From an uncultured Verrucomicrobiota bacterium (lineage in GTDB: Bacteria; Verrucomicrobiota; Kiritimatiellia; CAIVKH01): a stretch of 64,000 bases of DNA. A program made the translations under genes and the position numbers. The notes under the pieces are model-generated. The model saw only the letters and a program-made list of their open reading frames with translations. It made no database searches and had not been told where the DNA came from. The stretch lies in the NCBI GenBank assembly GCA_937996795.1, contig CALKUH010000040.1:1-64000 (forward strand). The letters run 5' to 3'. Positions 9,291 to 24,200 of this stretch are shown here, piece by piece (position 1 is the stretch's first letter; the number at the start of each line of letters is the position of its first letter).

Positions 9291-12200
9291 TTACTGCTCC
9301 CAGATCACTCGATAAGAGCGGAAACGCACGTTCGTCGAGGTCACATCCTCGAACGTAAAGTCGCCGCCATTCGTCGACATGAAGTTGGCGATACGATTCG
9401 GTCCCACGCCGGACACCGAATTGCTCCAGAGGAGCCCATTGTCGGTCTGTTGCACCTGATATTCCTCGTTCCAGAATCCACGCCAGACGAACGTGTTCAT
9501 CCGGTTGGAACTGATAAACATGTTGCTGATCCGGAAGTCTCCGAACGAGACGTCAAGGACCGCGTTGTTGGTATCGGCGTAGACGATGGATCCGTCCTGC
9601 CCGATGACACGCCAGAGGCCCTGCTTCGTGTTGTAGAACGGCGACGCCTGCCAAAGCACGAATTCGTGGTAGGCACTGAGATTCGTCTGGAGATTGAACC
9701 AGGAGGCGCCACCGTCACCGGAGAACTGCACATTCACGATCAGCCCGGTCGGCACATTGATCGCGCCCCAGATCAACGGGAAGATATTCGTCGGCGAGTT
9801 GTCGTCGATCGTGATCGGATCGTTCAGCGTCCGCGTTTCGAGAATCCGATTGGTCGGGCTCTTGCTGGCGAACGGCGTTCCACCAAAGGCGCCGATGTTG
9901 ATTCGCGCGCCGTTGAAAGACGGTTCGTTCGAGAAGGCGGAAGCCGGGTTGCCGCGGTCAATCGCCCATGACGATTCCGCATCATTCACGAAGATACCGC
10001 CGGAGTACCGGCCGTGGATGCTACGCAGGTGGAAGTCGCCGCTGGACACGTCGTGCAACAGCGGATTGGTGATCGCGCTGCGGTAATCCTTCTTCTTGTC
10101 CAGCTGCCACTGCAGCAGGTCATTATAGGCCCCGAAGATGTGCGAGGTCGGCTCCGGGAAGTAATAGACGTTGTAATCGATAAAGGCATTATCGAAGGAC
10201 GTGGCCGGGCCCGAAAACGCAACGGTATTCGAATAGCTCTGGTAGAAGATCGAGCTCTGGATCACGTCCGCGGCCGTTCCGAAGAGACGATAGCTGTAAT
10301 TGGAGTTGGCCACGAATGTCGCGTTCTCCAGCGTTGTCGTGCGGCCGTTAACGATTTCGATGCCACCCAAGCGGTTGTTCCACACGCGGAGGTTCCGCAT
10401 CAACACGTTGAAAGTTGTATTGAACACGGCGCCCATTTCGTTCGAACGGGCAAAAATGCCCTCCACCTCCACGAAGCGATTGGAGCTCGAATAGATGCCA
10501 TAATCACCGCCCTGAAGCGTCAAATCGCGCAGGCGCACATAGGGCGCCGGCACCTCAATCACATGACTGCCGGGGAACGGCACGTTGCGAGTCAGCACGG
10601 TCCCGCCCGCAACGAGATTGGTGCTGCCACGAATCGTGACGAACCCCGCCTCGGCGTCGCCGCCACGCGACCAGTTCACGCGATTCAACGTAGAAATCGG
10701 ATACGCACCGGTATCCATGTACACCACGTCACCACCTTCGGTGTCATACGCCGCCAGCAGCGCCTGAAGCGTCCGCTTTGGTGCGGAGGGAGTTGTTCCA
10801 CTATTGCTATCGTTGCCGACCGCCGTGGTGAACACATCCCCCGTGGTGCTGGTGTCATTCACATAGAACAACAGCGGGGTGTTGCGCAACTGGAAGGTCG
10901 TGTCGGTCGCATCCGAGACATTCGTGTTCGACTCCAACACCACACGCCAGAGGGCCTGCAGGCTGGAGGTGAACGCGGTGCTGTCCCAATAATAATTGGA
11001 CTGCACCACCGGCAAGCCGCTGGCAATGGTGTTCCAGGAGCTGCCATTGTTGGGAGAATACTCCAGGCGAACCAGCGCGCCATTCGTCATGCTGCCGTAG
11101 CGCCAGACGAGGTAGTTGGTGCCACGCAGCACGCCGCCATCATTCATCGTCACCGCAATCAGCCACGGATTGGTCTGGCTCAAGCTGGCCCGTGCAGTAT
11201 TGCCGTCATAACCCTGGTTGACGCGGACGCCGTTTGGCAGGGGCTCCAGCTCGAAGGCCGACAGCGGGCTTCCCGCATCAATGCTTGGCGAGTGCTGGGC
11301 GTCCTGCACCCAGTTGGTGCCGGTCCACCGGCCGACGACGGACTGCAACCGGAAGTCGCCGGCCGCCTCGTTGGCGAAGCGGGGATTCGCGGCAATACTG
11401 TTCAGGTCTTGGCCGGACTCACGCTGCCAGTAAAGCAGCTTTTCCCAATTCCCGTTCCGATATCCACCCACCCAGGCGTCATTGACCGCCCAGAAGTTGT
11501 TATAGTCCGACTCGATCGCTCCGGACTGAGCATCCAAGCAAAAGCGATCGACGCCGGAGGCCTTTATGATGTTATTCCGTATAAAGGCGCTGCCCGATCC
11601 CGTCTTATGGATGGCAGAACCGGCCGTCGCGAAGGTGCTCCGCTCCACCACCACACCGTCGCCGTCGAGCGTCAGCGCAGTCTGGGTGTTTGTGCCGAAC
11701 ACCAGATTGTTGGCAAAGGTAATGTTGGTCCCCGTGATCGTGGCTGTGCCCTCGCGGATGATAAATTCGCGCGCCGTGGAATCCGCCGAACTGATGGACA
11801 GGGTGCCCCGAATGATTTGGTTGCGCTCGGCCAGTATCTCAGGTCCGCTCAACAGCATGCTTCCATTCGTCACGACAAGATCACGCAAGGTCGCAAAACC
11901 AGCGGAGGACAAGTTGCCGCGGCTGAACCGCAGATGCTCCAGCAAGACATGGCGCCCTTCAAGCGCCAACAGTGTGGAGGCCGACCCGGACACGGGGCGG
12001 TCAAACGTGCTGCCCCCCGCAGCGGCATTCGTGCTGCCCCGGATGACCACCGGAACGCCCTCGCGGCCCTGATCCGCATTGGTCAGGTGAACAACAGTAC
12101 TGGTGCCGAGCGGATAGATGCCGGTGTCGATCAAGATGATATCATCACCTTCAACGTCCAGCGTGGATAACAGGGATTCCAACGTCAGCTTCGGTTCGCA

Positions 12201-15200
12201 GGGGAAAATGCCGAGGTTGTTGTCGTCGCCGGGACCGCAGGTATATACATCGCCAGCTGTATTCGTGTCGTTCAGATAGAATACGAACAACTGGTTTCGG
12301 AGGGAGAAGTAGTTCTCCGTCACATCGAATACATTGGTATCCGAGACCAGCGAAATTCGCCACCGCGCGATCGGGCTGGACGGGAATCGTTCGATATTGC
12401 CTGGATGCTTCTGATCGCTCTGCCAAAAATGTGAGCGGGCCGAGGCGACATTGGTCCCAATGTTTGTCCATGTGGCCCCGTTGTCATACGAATAGTCCAG
12501 GACGACCAATTCTTCTTCCGGAAGATTGTTGAAGTTCCACGTAAGCAGCACGAGGCCCTCCAGTCGTCCACCGCCTGTTGCGGTGATCGCCTTCAGATAT
12601 GCATTCGTGCGACTCTTGCTCGCCTGCGTCGTATTGGCCTGCAGTCCGATATTGATCCTTGTGCCGTTCGGCGTCGGTTCCTGCCCGTAGTCCCACGGTG
12701 GAGGCCCAGCGTCGATCAACCACGACGTATTGGTGTCAGTGGTGACAAACGTCTGACTCACCGGGTCAAAGCGGCCTTCCGCGCTTTGCAGGAAATAATT
12801 GTCGTTCGAGGCATCCGCGAAGAAGGGTTCCACATGCAGGCTGTTGAAATCCTGGAACGTATCCTGCGACCACTGCGGCACGCGGTCATACACCTCGCTG
12901 CCACTGAACGCAAACGTGGCGGCCGGATTCATGGAATAACCATTATAATCGCCGACCACCAGGCCGTTGGTCTTCAGCGAGATGACACTACCCGCGCTCG
13001 AAACGCCCAGAATGCTGTTGGACACCGAGAGCGTGCCGTTGCCCACAATCACAGCGTTGGATGCGTTCGACCAGATGACGGAGTGCTCGATGAAGTTGAG
13101 CAGCGAGACCGCACTTTCGACGCCCGCCACCCCCATGCGTGTGATCACGGTGCGCCGCACGTAGTTGTCCACGCTGTTGTTGAACGATATGCCGATTCCG
13201 GACCCATCTCGCATCAGCGAATTACTGATGATGTTCTGCTGGCTTTGTTGCAGGAAGCTAACGGGGTTGGCAAAACCCGTGAAAACCAAACTATCCAACA
13301 GATAATGGCGCCCTCCGGAGAAGACGATGGCCACCGCACCCGTGTTGCCCGTATCCGGCTGCAGGACGGAGCCGCCGCTATAGTAACGGTCGGCGCCGAT
13401 GATGCTGACCCTGGCGGTCGAGACACCTGAGTCGAGCGCGGTCAGCGAAATCACTTCTGGAAGCGAGTAAACACCTGTATCGACATAGATGATGTCGCCG
13501 CCTTCCAGATCATAGCGGTCGAGAACGGTGCGGATGCTGGTTTGCGGGGTGTTGGGGGACAAGGCGTTATTCGTGGGCGAGCCCGGCATTACGGTATAGA
13601 TATCCCCCACGGTTCCTGTGTCGTTGACATAATAGGTGATGGGTCCGTTGCGGAGGGTAAACGGCCCGGCTTCATCCGTAAGATTCGTGTCTTCCTCGCT
13701 TACAATCCGCCACCACGCCAGTGGGGAGGAACTGATCAACGCGGTCTCCCACATGAAGGGGGCTTCGGTGATGGGATAACTGGAGGTCGCCACATTCCAT
13801 GTCACGCGATCATTGATCGAGTATTCGATGCGCACGGTGCTGGTCGGCGAGAATGCCGTGGAAAGCCAGTACAGCGGCACCAAGCCTGAAGCCAACCCCC
13901 CATCATTCAGCGATCCGGCAAGGAATCGGCGGTCCGCACTATTGGTGGAACTGAGACTCGCCAGCTCTGTGTTGCCATGGATGCCTGCATTCACGCGCAA
14001 ACCGTTCGGGACGGTTTCGCGATCAAAGGCATCCGCAGGACGACCGGCATCGATGGCCCACGAGTTGGTGGTGTCCACCTCCAGAAGGCCGTTCGTCGCA
14101 AATCGTCCCTGTGTGCTGAGCAGGCCAAAATCACCCACGGCGGCATCCCTGAACCCGGGCTCCACCCGAACCGAGCGATAGTCCACCTTGCTGAAATTCT
14201 GCCACTCGCTCAGCGAATTGACCACGAAACTGAACTCGACACTCCGGGCAAACGGCTGATTGGTCGCCAACCAGAAGAGGTTGTAGTCCAGGGTGCCGAG
14301 CGAAGACTGGTTGATCTGGTAGATGACGCCCGTGGGGGCGACTGCGTGTAGAATCGAGTTCACAAGACCAAGGGACGTCTGGGAGATATCAATCGCGCCA
14401 CGTGTATTTCCATAGAGAATGAGGTTGCGCGCATCCAGACCCGAAACCGATGCGGAGACACCCCATTGCGAGTTGCTCCACGCTGCCGATCGCTGGAGGA
14501 CGGCCTGTTGTGAGTTCTGGTACACGTATCCAACGGCGCCTTGTGAGACCATCAAGTCGGAAAGGGTGGTGCGCTCGGAACGAATCACCTGCACCACATT
14601 CGATCCCCCGATAAAGCGCAGGTGCGAAACCTCGATATCGCGTGTATCGACAATGGTCAGACCCGCGTCTGACCCCGCGACCTGGATCGCAGAGGGCGCG
14701 ACGGCGTTCGTGCTGCCATACACGCGTATCGGCAAGCCTGACTCGCCCCGGCTAAACTGATCCAGACGCAAACTGTTGGTGATCACATAATCACCGCTAT
14801 CGACATAGATCAAATCGCCCGGACCGAGGGGATACCGCGTGAAGGCAACTTCGGGGTGCAACAGAGGGGCCGCCTCACTCAAGCCGTCATTGTCATTGCT
14901 GCCCAGTGATGTCGTATAGACGTCGCCCGTGGAGTTCAGGTCGTTGACAAAAATGGTGAGCGTGTTGTTCTTAACGGCGAAGTTCTCGTCTGTTTCGTCA
15001 AGCAGCAGGTTGTTGGCCTCACTTACCACGCGCCAGCGCCCCCGCGAGGTCGGCAACTCGGACGAGGCGTCCCAGGTATAAGCCGCGGCGCTGGTGAGCA
15101 GGTTGCTCGACAAGACAAACCACTCCGCACCATCGTTGCGTGAATATTCGACACGTACGCGCGATCCGTTGGTGAAGCCGCCGGATGTCCATCGAAGATT

Positions 15201-18200
15201 GACCGTGCCTTTGACCACGCCCCCATCATTGTACGAGATCACCAGCAGCCAAGGATTCGTCGGGCTGCGGGAGGCCTGTGGGGTACCGCCGTATGCACCG
15301 ATATTGACCCGAGAACCATTGGGCGCCGGCTCGTTCGTCCACACAGACGCGGGATCGCCCGCATCAATCATCGGAGAGAAGATCGTGTCATTGGTCAACG
15401 CGCCCAACTCCGTCAGTCGCCCACTGCCGCTCATGAGGTAAAATACAAGATTCGTGCTGTCGACAAACAGCGGGTTATGCGAAAGCGTATGCACATCATT
15501 CGACGTCTGCGCTACCCAGTCCTGCACGTATTGAAAATAGATGTCACCCCCAGTGAGTTGCGCTTGCTGCGCGAGTAATGCGCCGGACTGGACGTAGTAG
15601 TTGTTGAAGTCGGCTTGGACGACAGAGGGCGATGCGCCTATTTCAAACGAGTAAATTCGGCCATTCGGATAAGACGCGCCCAGCGCCGAGTTGGTCGCGG
15701 CCAATCTTGATGAATCGACACTGAAGCCATCGAAGTTGTCCCACAAGATGCTGTTCATCAGCGCGATTGCCGAGTTGTCCGCCAGCACGATGCCTGCACC
15801 ATTCGTTACCGTTCCATTCTTCGCGACAACGGAGCGCAACAACTCAATTCCTTCGGACGCGGAAAGTGAGAAGCCTTGCCGCCCATTATTAATCGCGCGA
15901 ACATCGCGGAAGGTGATGTCCTCGGAGTTCAGCAGTGAAACACCGCTTTCTCCCTCGCGGAATGTAATGTGCTCGATGTTCAGGCCCGAGGCGCTCTGCA
16001 ACAACAGGGCGCTCGAGCCGGCGAATCCCGGCACCTGGCGATTCAAGACGGTTCCACCCGCCACCACATTGGTGCTGCCGCGAATGGTGATGCGGTTGGT
16101 TCCCTGGCCGGAATCAAGGTCGCCAATCCGAATCGAATCCGTCAGCGGGTAATTGCCCGTATCCACATAAATGATGTCGACCGGCTCCAGTTTGTAGGCA
16201 TTGATCACATCCTGGATGGAGCGCATCGGAACAGACGGCAACAACCCGCTGTTGATGACGCTTCCGGGGGATGTGCAATACACGTCGCCATTCGTGGATG
16301 CGTCGTTCACGAAGTAGGGAATCGACCCACTATTGTCGCGCATCGTGCCGCACCCGCGCGAATTGTCATAGATCGACGTGTTGCTGAGGCTGACCACCCG
16401 CCACTGGCCACATGCAGCTTTGCCGTAGTCCAGGGTGTTCCACGTATAGGACTCCTGCGACGCCGGCACGTTCATGGCAATGTTGGTCCACTGCAAATCC
16501 CCCACTGGCGACCAGTCGATCTGCAACAAATGGCCGGTCGCAGATCCGCCGGCATGCCAGGTCAGCTCAATCGTTCCGCGTATGGAGCTGGCGTCATTGG
16601 GATACAGGACGCTCAACCATCCATTCGTCGGAGTCCGGCTCGCCTCGGGGGTTCCACCATACAACCCAATGTTGACCCGCTGGCCATTCGGCGCAGGTTC
16701 GGATCCCAGAGCCGAGGACGGTCGTCCCGCGTCAATCAACCGCGAGAATGTCACGTCATTCGTCCAAACACCATTGATGGCATCGTACCGTCCACTCGGG
16801 GCTGTCGTTTTCAGGTGATAGTCGCCAGCCCCCATATTTGCGAACTGCGGATCAACACTCAGAGAGTGATGATCTTGTCCGGTTTCGTTATACCAGAACG
16901 AAATGGTTTCAAAACGAGTGGTCACGATACTACCAGCCCGGCGTATCGCAGCCGCGAACGCGCCATTGACCAAATAGAGATTGTTGTAGTCGGCAACGTA
17001 TGAACCGGAAACTTTGAAATGGACGACGGCGTTGCTGCCGAACGCACCCATGATACTGTTTTCAACCAATAACGAGCTCAATCCCAGAACACCGCCATCC
17101 TGATAGAACGCAACCGGGTTCGACCAAGCAATCCCATGCTGCCAAACGGTGGAAAGGGAATTCAACACCTCCAAACCGCGCGTCGATGTTTGCCGCACCA
17201 CGTTGTGCCTGAAGGTGCAGGAGTCGGACGCAAACAAAGCAAATCCAAGGACACCGCCCTGACGCCGCACCCACTCCACCTGTGTGTACGGGGAGCTGGT
17301 GATCCGGATGCCGGCGGAGCCACCGTTCAGGGTCAAATGACGGATGGCAATACCCGGCGCATCGGCGACCTGAATCAAGTCCAGCGCACCGAAGATGGAC
17401 AGGAAGCTTCCGCCCGCCGCCTCATTCGTGCTGCCCTGCAGCAGGACGCGATTGGTGGAGATCCCTGACGCCAAAGCCGCCAGGTTCGTAACATCATTCC
17501 AGGCCTGATCGGGCCCCAGCACGATCGGGCTTGTGAGCAGGTAATTTCCCGTGTCGACATAAATCGTGTCGCCCGGTTCGATGTCCCAGAGATTAATGAT
17601 GTTGGCAACGGCATTGTTGGGCGCAGACGCGAGCACGCCCAGATTCGTGGCGTTCCCAATCGCCGTGGTGTACACATCGCCCAGCGAGGAACCATCGTTC
17701 ACATAGAATGCCAACCCCGTATTCCGAAGGGCAAAAAGCCTGTCCACAACATCACTCACGGCGGGCTCCTGCTCGCTGGTGATGCGCCACAATCCGCGCA
17801 CGGACGACACAAAGGACCGCGTGTCCCAAGAAAAGCGATTGGCGCTTGCCGACAAGTTGGAAACGATGACTGCCCATGTAGATCCGGCATCGCTTGAATA
17901 CTCAAGCCGCACCGTATGGCCCGTCGCCGCACCGCGCGCCACCCAGACAAGATCCTTCAATCCTTCCACCCGGCCACCATCATTCACCGAGACGGCCGTC
18001 AGGGAGGCATTTGTCGGCGTGCGGCTGGCTTGTGCCGTATTGCCATGCAGTCCGATGTTGCGGCGACGCCCGTTGGGAGCTGTCTCCGAAGTGAACGCGT
18101 CGGCAGGATTACCCGCATCCAGCAGCGGCGAATTCGTCGCGTCGATAACGAACAACCCGTTGGAAACCACATAGCGTCCCGCCGTACTTTGCAGGTGGAA

Positions 18201-21200
18201 ATCCCCTGCCTCGGGATCCGCAAACAGCGGGTCGTGGGAGAGGCTGTTGGCATCCTGCCCAACCAGACGCACCCAGTCCGTAAGAGACCGATAACGCGTC
18301 ACCGGCGTCGCCAACTGAGAGGCGATTCGCGCTCCGTTCAAGAGATGGAAATTGTTGTAATCGCTGGCGAATTGAAGTGGATTGCCGGTCAGTGTGTAGG
18401 CGTTGGCGTTCGTAACGAACAAACCGAAAACGGAATTCGATACGGTGACGCGCTGCGCGCTGGACAGCTGAATGCCCGCCGGAACGGACCATATCACGCC
18501 ATTCAACCAGCGTACATCAGACACGCCGGTCAAGCTGACCGCAAGAGAGCTGCTGTTACGGGCAATGCACCGATCGAGCAGAACATTGGCGCTGCTATCC
18601 ACATTAAATGCGACGGCGTTGGAGTTGACCTCTATACGTTCGAACTCCATACCCTCTGTGTTCGAAAGCCTCACACCCGTGGCAGCCCCGGTGATACGCA
18701 GATTCCGGAAAATCAAGCCGCCCGCACCCGACACATGAATTCCGTTACCCGACGTGCGCTGGATCAGGGTGCCACCGGACGCCCGATTTGTGCTGCCCAG
18801 AATCACGACCTTCAAGGCGTTGCTGAAACCACCGGAGTCTTGCTGATCGAAATAAATATCTGTGTCATTTGTATACACGCCGGTGTCCACATAGACCGTA
18901 TCACCCGCCGCTAGATTCCACCGCGCGAGAAGGTTCTGTAGTGAGTCTATAGGGGCGAGACCCGTCACGCCGAGATTCGTAACCTGCCCGGCTGATGCCG
19001 TGTACACATCGCCGGTAAGTGAGCTGTCGTTCACATAGAAGACTAGGGGCGCGTTTCGGATCGCGAAGTAATCGGCGCCGACGGAAACCACCGCGGGCTC
19101 CTGCTCGCTGGTCAGCCGAAGCAACGCAGCGGGGGTTGATGGATGGTTTGTTGTGTTCCACACATGGGAACCCGATGCGGCAGACAGATTGGTGGCCACG
19201 TTCGTCCACGAGAGCCCCCCGTCCACAGACACCTCCAGACGCACGGTGTGGCCGGTGGCGGCTCCCGCCGCCACCCACGTGACAAGCTGGGTGGACCCGC
19301 TGGCGACGCCGCCATCGCTGAACAGCACAAGCTGGAGGCGGCTATTGGTCGGACTTCGGCTGGCCTCGCTGGTATTGCCGTGGCGACCGATATTAATTCG
19401 CCCTCCGTTTGGCGCTGTTTCATTAGTAAATACAGACGTCGGGGCACCGGCGTCGAGCAATGGCGAGTTGACGGCATCATTAGTGAATGTGCCTATACCG
19501 GGATTGTACCGTCCGGCGCTGCTGAGTGGATGGTAGTCGCCCGTCGCCGCATCCGCGAGTAGCGGGTCGAGCTGCGTGAGGCTGAAGCTATCGTTCCCGG
19601 CCACGGCTGCCCATCGATCCAGGCTGGAGTAGAGGAACGGAACAGGGCTATTCGTGTTGACAGTCGTGGCCAGTGCCGCACCGCCGACGCGGTATAGCGC
19701 GTTGTGATCCGCATTCAGACGGTGCGCGGCACGGGCGTCGTAAACGACGGCGTTCGAACCGAACACCGCCATTAAGGTGTTCGACAGCGCGACATGGTTC
19801 GCCTGGGCGACAGAGATGCCGATGTAATTCGTGGAGGAACTGAACATCACGGCGACGGCATTGGACCAAAGCACGCCGGCATTCCACGTCACATTGCTCG
19901 CTCCCGAGAAACGGAGGCCATGCCGGCTGGCCTCCCGCACGCTGCTGTTTACCCAATCGATGAAGCGGCTCCCGTCGTGTTCAACGCCGGTCTCGCCACC
20001 GACGATATCCATCCGGTCTAGGCGCACATGTTCCGACCGGCGAAGCAGGAGCGGCCGGGCTGCGCCGCGCAGGGTCAGATCACGCAGGTTAACATGCGAC
20101 ACGTCAAACAGGCGAAACAGCGTGTTCGTCGGGCCGCCGACCAGCACGGTTCCGCCCGCCGACCGGTTGGTTGAACCGGCGAATGTGACCGCCGTTGAAC
20201 CAGTTGGGCTTCCCGCGTCCAATTGTGTAAGCGTGATCTCGGTCAGGCTCGTATAAACGCCGGTGTCGATATAGATCGTGTCGCCCGGCTCCACATCCCA
20301 TGTATTCAGCACATCGGACAGTTGCGGCATGGGCGCCGCTGCGGACAACCCGGTGTTGGTGGCCAACCCTGGCCCCGTGGCATACATGTCGCCATTGGTC
20401 GCAGAGTCATTCACGAAGAAGGTGATGGGGCCGTTGCGGATGGAGAACAACCCGTCGGTGCGATCCATCACGCTGGTCACCGACGTGTTGATGAACAACA
20501 GCACCGCCCGCGTCGTGTTCGTCAACAACATCGTATTCCACGCGAAGGAATTCGAGCCCCCGGACAGATTCGTTGCGATGGTGAAATAGGTGGATCCGCC
20601 ATTGACGGAGAGATCCATCCGCATGAGTTGGTTGGTGGCCGCTCCTCGGGACACCCAATGAACGATACTTGTTCCGGACACCCGTCCCCCGTCGTTCAGC
20701 GAGATGATCGTCAGCGCGGGATTCGTGGGGGTCTTGCTCGCGAAGATCGAGTTGCCGTGGCGACCGATATTAATGCGCCCGCCATTGGCGGCCGGCTCGT
20801 TGCTAAACGCCGCCGTCGGAGCGCCGGCATCGATCAGCGGCGATGTTTCACTATCAAGCACAAAGGCGCTGATATCCGGGTCATATCGCCCCGCCTCACT
20901 CCGCAGGAAGAAATTGCCATTCGGCGCGTCGGCAAACAGCGGATCGTGGGACAGCGAGAAGAAGTCTTCGCCGGTTTCCTGCCGCCAGTGCGCCACACTG
21001 TCATACAGGCGGGTGTAGAAACCGCCGCTGACGCGAGCCACCAACGCGCCATTCGTGACCACGATGTTATTGTAGTCGGCACGCAGGGTTCCGGATGCGA
21101 TGCGATACACGGTGGCGTTCGGACCACTGGCCATGACAACCGTATTGGACACCGTGACCTGATTGGCGGGACCGCCAACAAGTTCGGGAATGGGTATGCC

Positions 21201-24200
21201 CAGCGTAATGGCCGTGGCGTTGGACCACAGGACGCCGCTTTGCCAGACGGTCCCCGTCGATTGCAGGTTCGCCAGCGCGTTGGTCGTCGCTTCGCGGATG
21301 ATCAGGTTGCGCAGGGTCGTCTGATCGCCGCCAATCAATTCGACGCCCGTGCCGCCGCCCTTGATGTCCAGCCACTCAAGGACCATGTTCGTGCTGCTCA
21401 CCAGCCGAACGCCGATCTGGGCGTTCGAAATGGCCAGGTGACTGAGCACGACACCATTCAAACGTGTAAACGAAAATGCGCTTCCGCTGTTGTTCCGGCT
21501 GATGCGGGTTCCGCCGGCAGCCCAATTGGTGCTGCCGATGATGCGGAGCGAATTCGTGACCGAACCGACATAACGCGAGTTGTCCAATGTAATGGCATTC
21601 GTCAACGGATAGAAACCCGTATCGATCAGGATGCGGTCGCCCGGCTGCAAGTCATAGCGGGTCAAAATCGTCTGAATCGAGTCAACCGGGGAGAACTCGG
21701 TCAGCCCGTCATTGGCCGCCAGACCCGGTGCGAACGTATACACATCCCCAACGGTTGAGGTGTCGTTGACGTAATACGCCAGCGGCTGGTTGTTGAGCGA
21801 AAAGGCCCGTTGATTGGTGGCGAGGACGCCGGGTTCCGTCTCGCTCCGGATCCGCCAATACCCCAGCGCCGTGGAGGTGAACGGCAGGGTGTTCCAGACA
21901 TAGGAGCCCGCCGCCGCGCTGAGATTGGTGACCACATTGGTCCACGTCACCCCGCCGTCGTGCGAATAATCAATCGCCACCATGTGCCCTGTCGCCACCC
22001 CGGAGGCCAGCCAGTACAGCGTGTTGGTGTCCCGCGTGCTGCCACCGTCATTCAAGGTCAGGGCGAAGAGGCGGGCATTCGTCGGGCTTCGGCTCGCTTC
22101 CGGGTGGTTGCCGTACAGGCCGATGTTCTTGCGCCCTCCATTCGGCGCGGACTCCTGGGAAAAATCGGATGCCGGATTCGCGGCATCGATCAGCGGAGAA
22201 ACGAGCACATCCGTCGTGACAAATGTTCCCAGCGCGGGGTCGAAGCGCCCGGCCGGGCTGAGCGGATGGTAATCGCCGGCGGACGGGTTGGCAAAAAGCG
22301 GTTCATGGCTCAGGCTCTGGAGGTCGTTCGTTGCCAGCTGCTGCCAGCGATTGAGCGCCTTGCTCACCGAGAAGCCGAATCGCGCCACGCTGGCGTTGTC
22401 GTAGGTCAGCACATTGTTGAAGTTGGCCGCCAGGAGAGCATTGGACTGCACATTGTACACCAAGCTGTTGAGGCCATACGCCGCCAGCACGGACGAGCGC
22501 ACATCCAGACGTCCGGACGAGTGGTCCACACCGGACAAACCGTTTGAAAGAATCACGCTGTGCTCCAACCGGTTCGTGGAGGACGATCCACCATTGGAGA
22601 ACCCGATGCCCGGGTTGTGGGACAACACGCTGCGGCTGACCACGATATTGCTGGAACTGCGAAGGACCACGCCGTTGCTGTTCGCAAGCGCCGACAGGAA
22701 GGTCAATGCGACACCTTCCGAACGATCCACCAGCAAGCCGGTTCGCGCATTTCGAATGGTAAGGTTGCTCAACGCGACGAACCGCGTATTCGCCAGCGAC
22801 AGCGCGGTGGCGCTGGAACTCAACCCCGGACCCGACAAGACGGTTCCCCCCGACAGCAGGTTCGTGCTGCCGACAACCACGACGGACGCGTTGCTGACAC
22901 CGGCGTGTTTACGGCCGATGGACAGGCCCGAACTTGAGTAGGCGCCCGTGTCGATGTACAGCGTATCCCCCGGCTCAAGGTTGAACTGCGCCAACGCCGC
23001 GCTGAGGGTATTCAAGGGCTGGGCAGGCGTGGCCACCCAGTTGGTTCCCGCGCCGGGCGCCGCGGTATACACGTCGCCACTGGTGGATCCGTCATTCAGA
23101 TAAACGGACAACGGCCCATTGCGGATGGAGAAGAAGACCGCGGTCTGATCGGCCACCGCCGGGTTGGATTCGCTCTCCACGCGCCACAAACCGGCGGGCG
23201 AATTTGAAACCGCAGTGGTGTTCCACGCAACCGCCTCGGCGCCGGCGGCCAGCCCGGTCGCCACCGTCGCCCAGGTGCTTCCCCCGTCCCGCGAGTAGGT
23301 GACACGCACCAGATGTGACGACGGCAGGTTGTACGACACCCAGTGCAGGGTCGTTGTCCCGGACACCGCCCCACCCTGCCGCAGCGAGGCGGCGTGCAAC
23401 ACCTGATTGGTCGGACTCTTGCTGGCTTCCGTCGTGTGGCCATACATCCCGATGTTCACGCGGTTTCCGTTGGGCGCGGGTTCCAAGCTGAATGGTGAGG
23501 AAGGCGCGCCGGCATCAATTAATCGGGAGGTCTCCGAATCCACCACGAACCCCACACCCGGAACGAAACGGCCCAGCGTGGCCTCGGTCTTGAGATGGAA
23601 ATCACCCGAAGACGGATTCGCGAACAAAGGATCCACGGAAAGACTCAATACATCCTGTCCCGAAGCAGCCGTCCATCCGGCAAGGGAGTCAAACCAGAGA
23701 TTGTCCGCCGTCAGTGCAACCAACGCCCCATCTTCCGAGTAAATATTATTGTAGTTCGCCCGGATATTCGTAATGGAGGGCGAGTAATAGGCGGCGGCGA
23801 GCACACCGTTCGCCACCAACACACTGTTCGAAAGACTCGCGATGCCTGCGTCCACCCGGAGCGCGTTCTGGCCATTGCGCCAAGACACAACATGATTTAA
23901 GGTCAGCTGGCCACTTACTTCCAGCCAGACGCCATGTAATCCATTGGACCAAGAAACAGAGTTCACCGCACTCACGCCGGCGGAACCCCGGACATGAATA
24001 CCGGCCCCTGAATTACTACGCGCCCGAATCCGCTCCAATCGGACTCCGAGCGCATTATCGACGCGAATTCCAGTGTTGTTATTCAAAAACGAGATATCCC
24101 GAACAACGTAATAGGAGGCCCCGTTCAGGTGAAGTCCATAGGTGCTTCCGAATGTGCTGCCACGCGTAAACACCGTCCCGCCGGCCGCCTCGTTGGTGCT

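Noticed and set aside
9291..9540. C-terminal sorting signal or autotransporter barrel on the giant protein
   Set aside because: No LPXTG, PEP-CTERM-like helix or membrane beta-barrel pattern was seen; the end is a short soluble tail with FRSYRV.
10014..12170. Plus-strand open frame of 718 codons inside the giant gene
   Set aside because: It mirrors the repetitive minus-strand gene. Similar plus-strand frames recur in other modules (for example 20223-21758), which shows they are shadows of the repeat.
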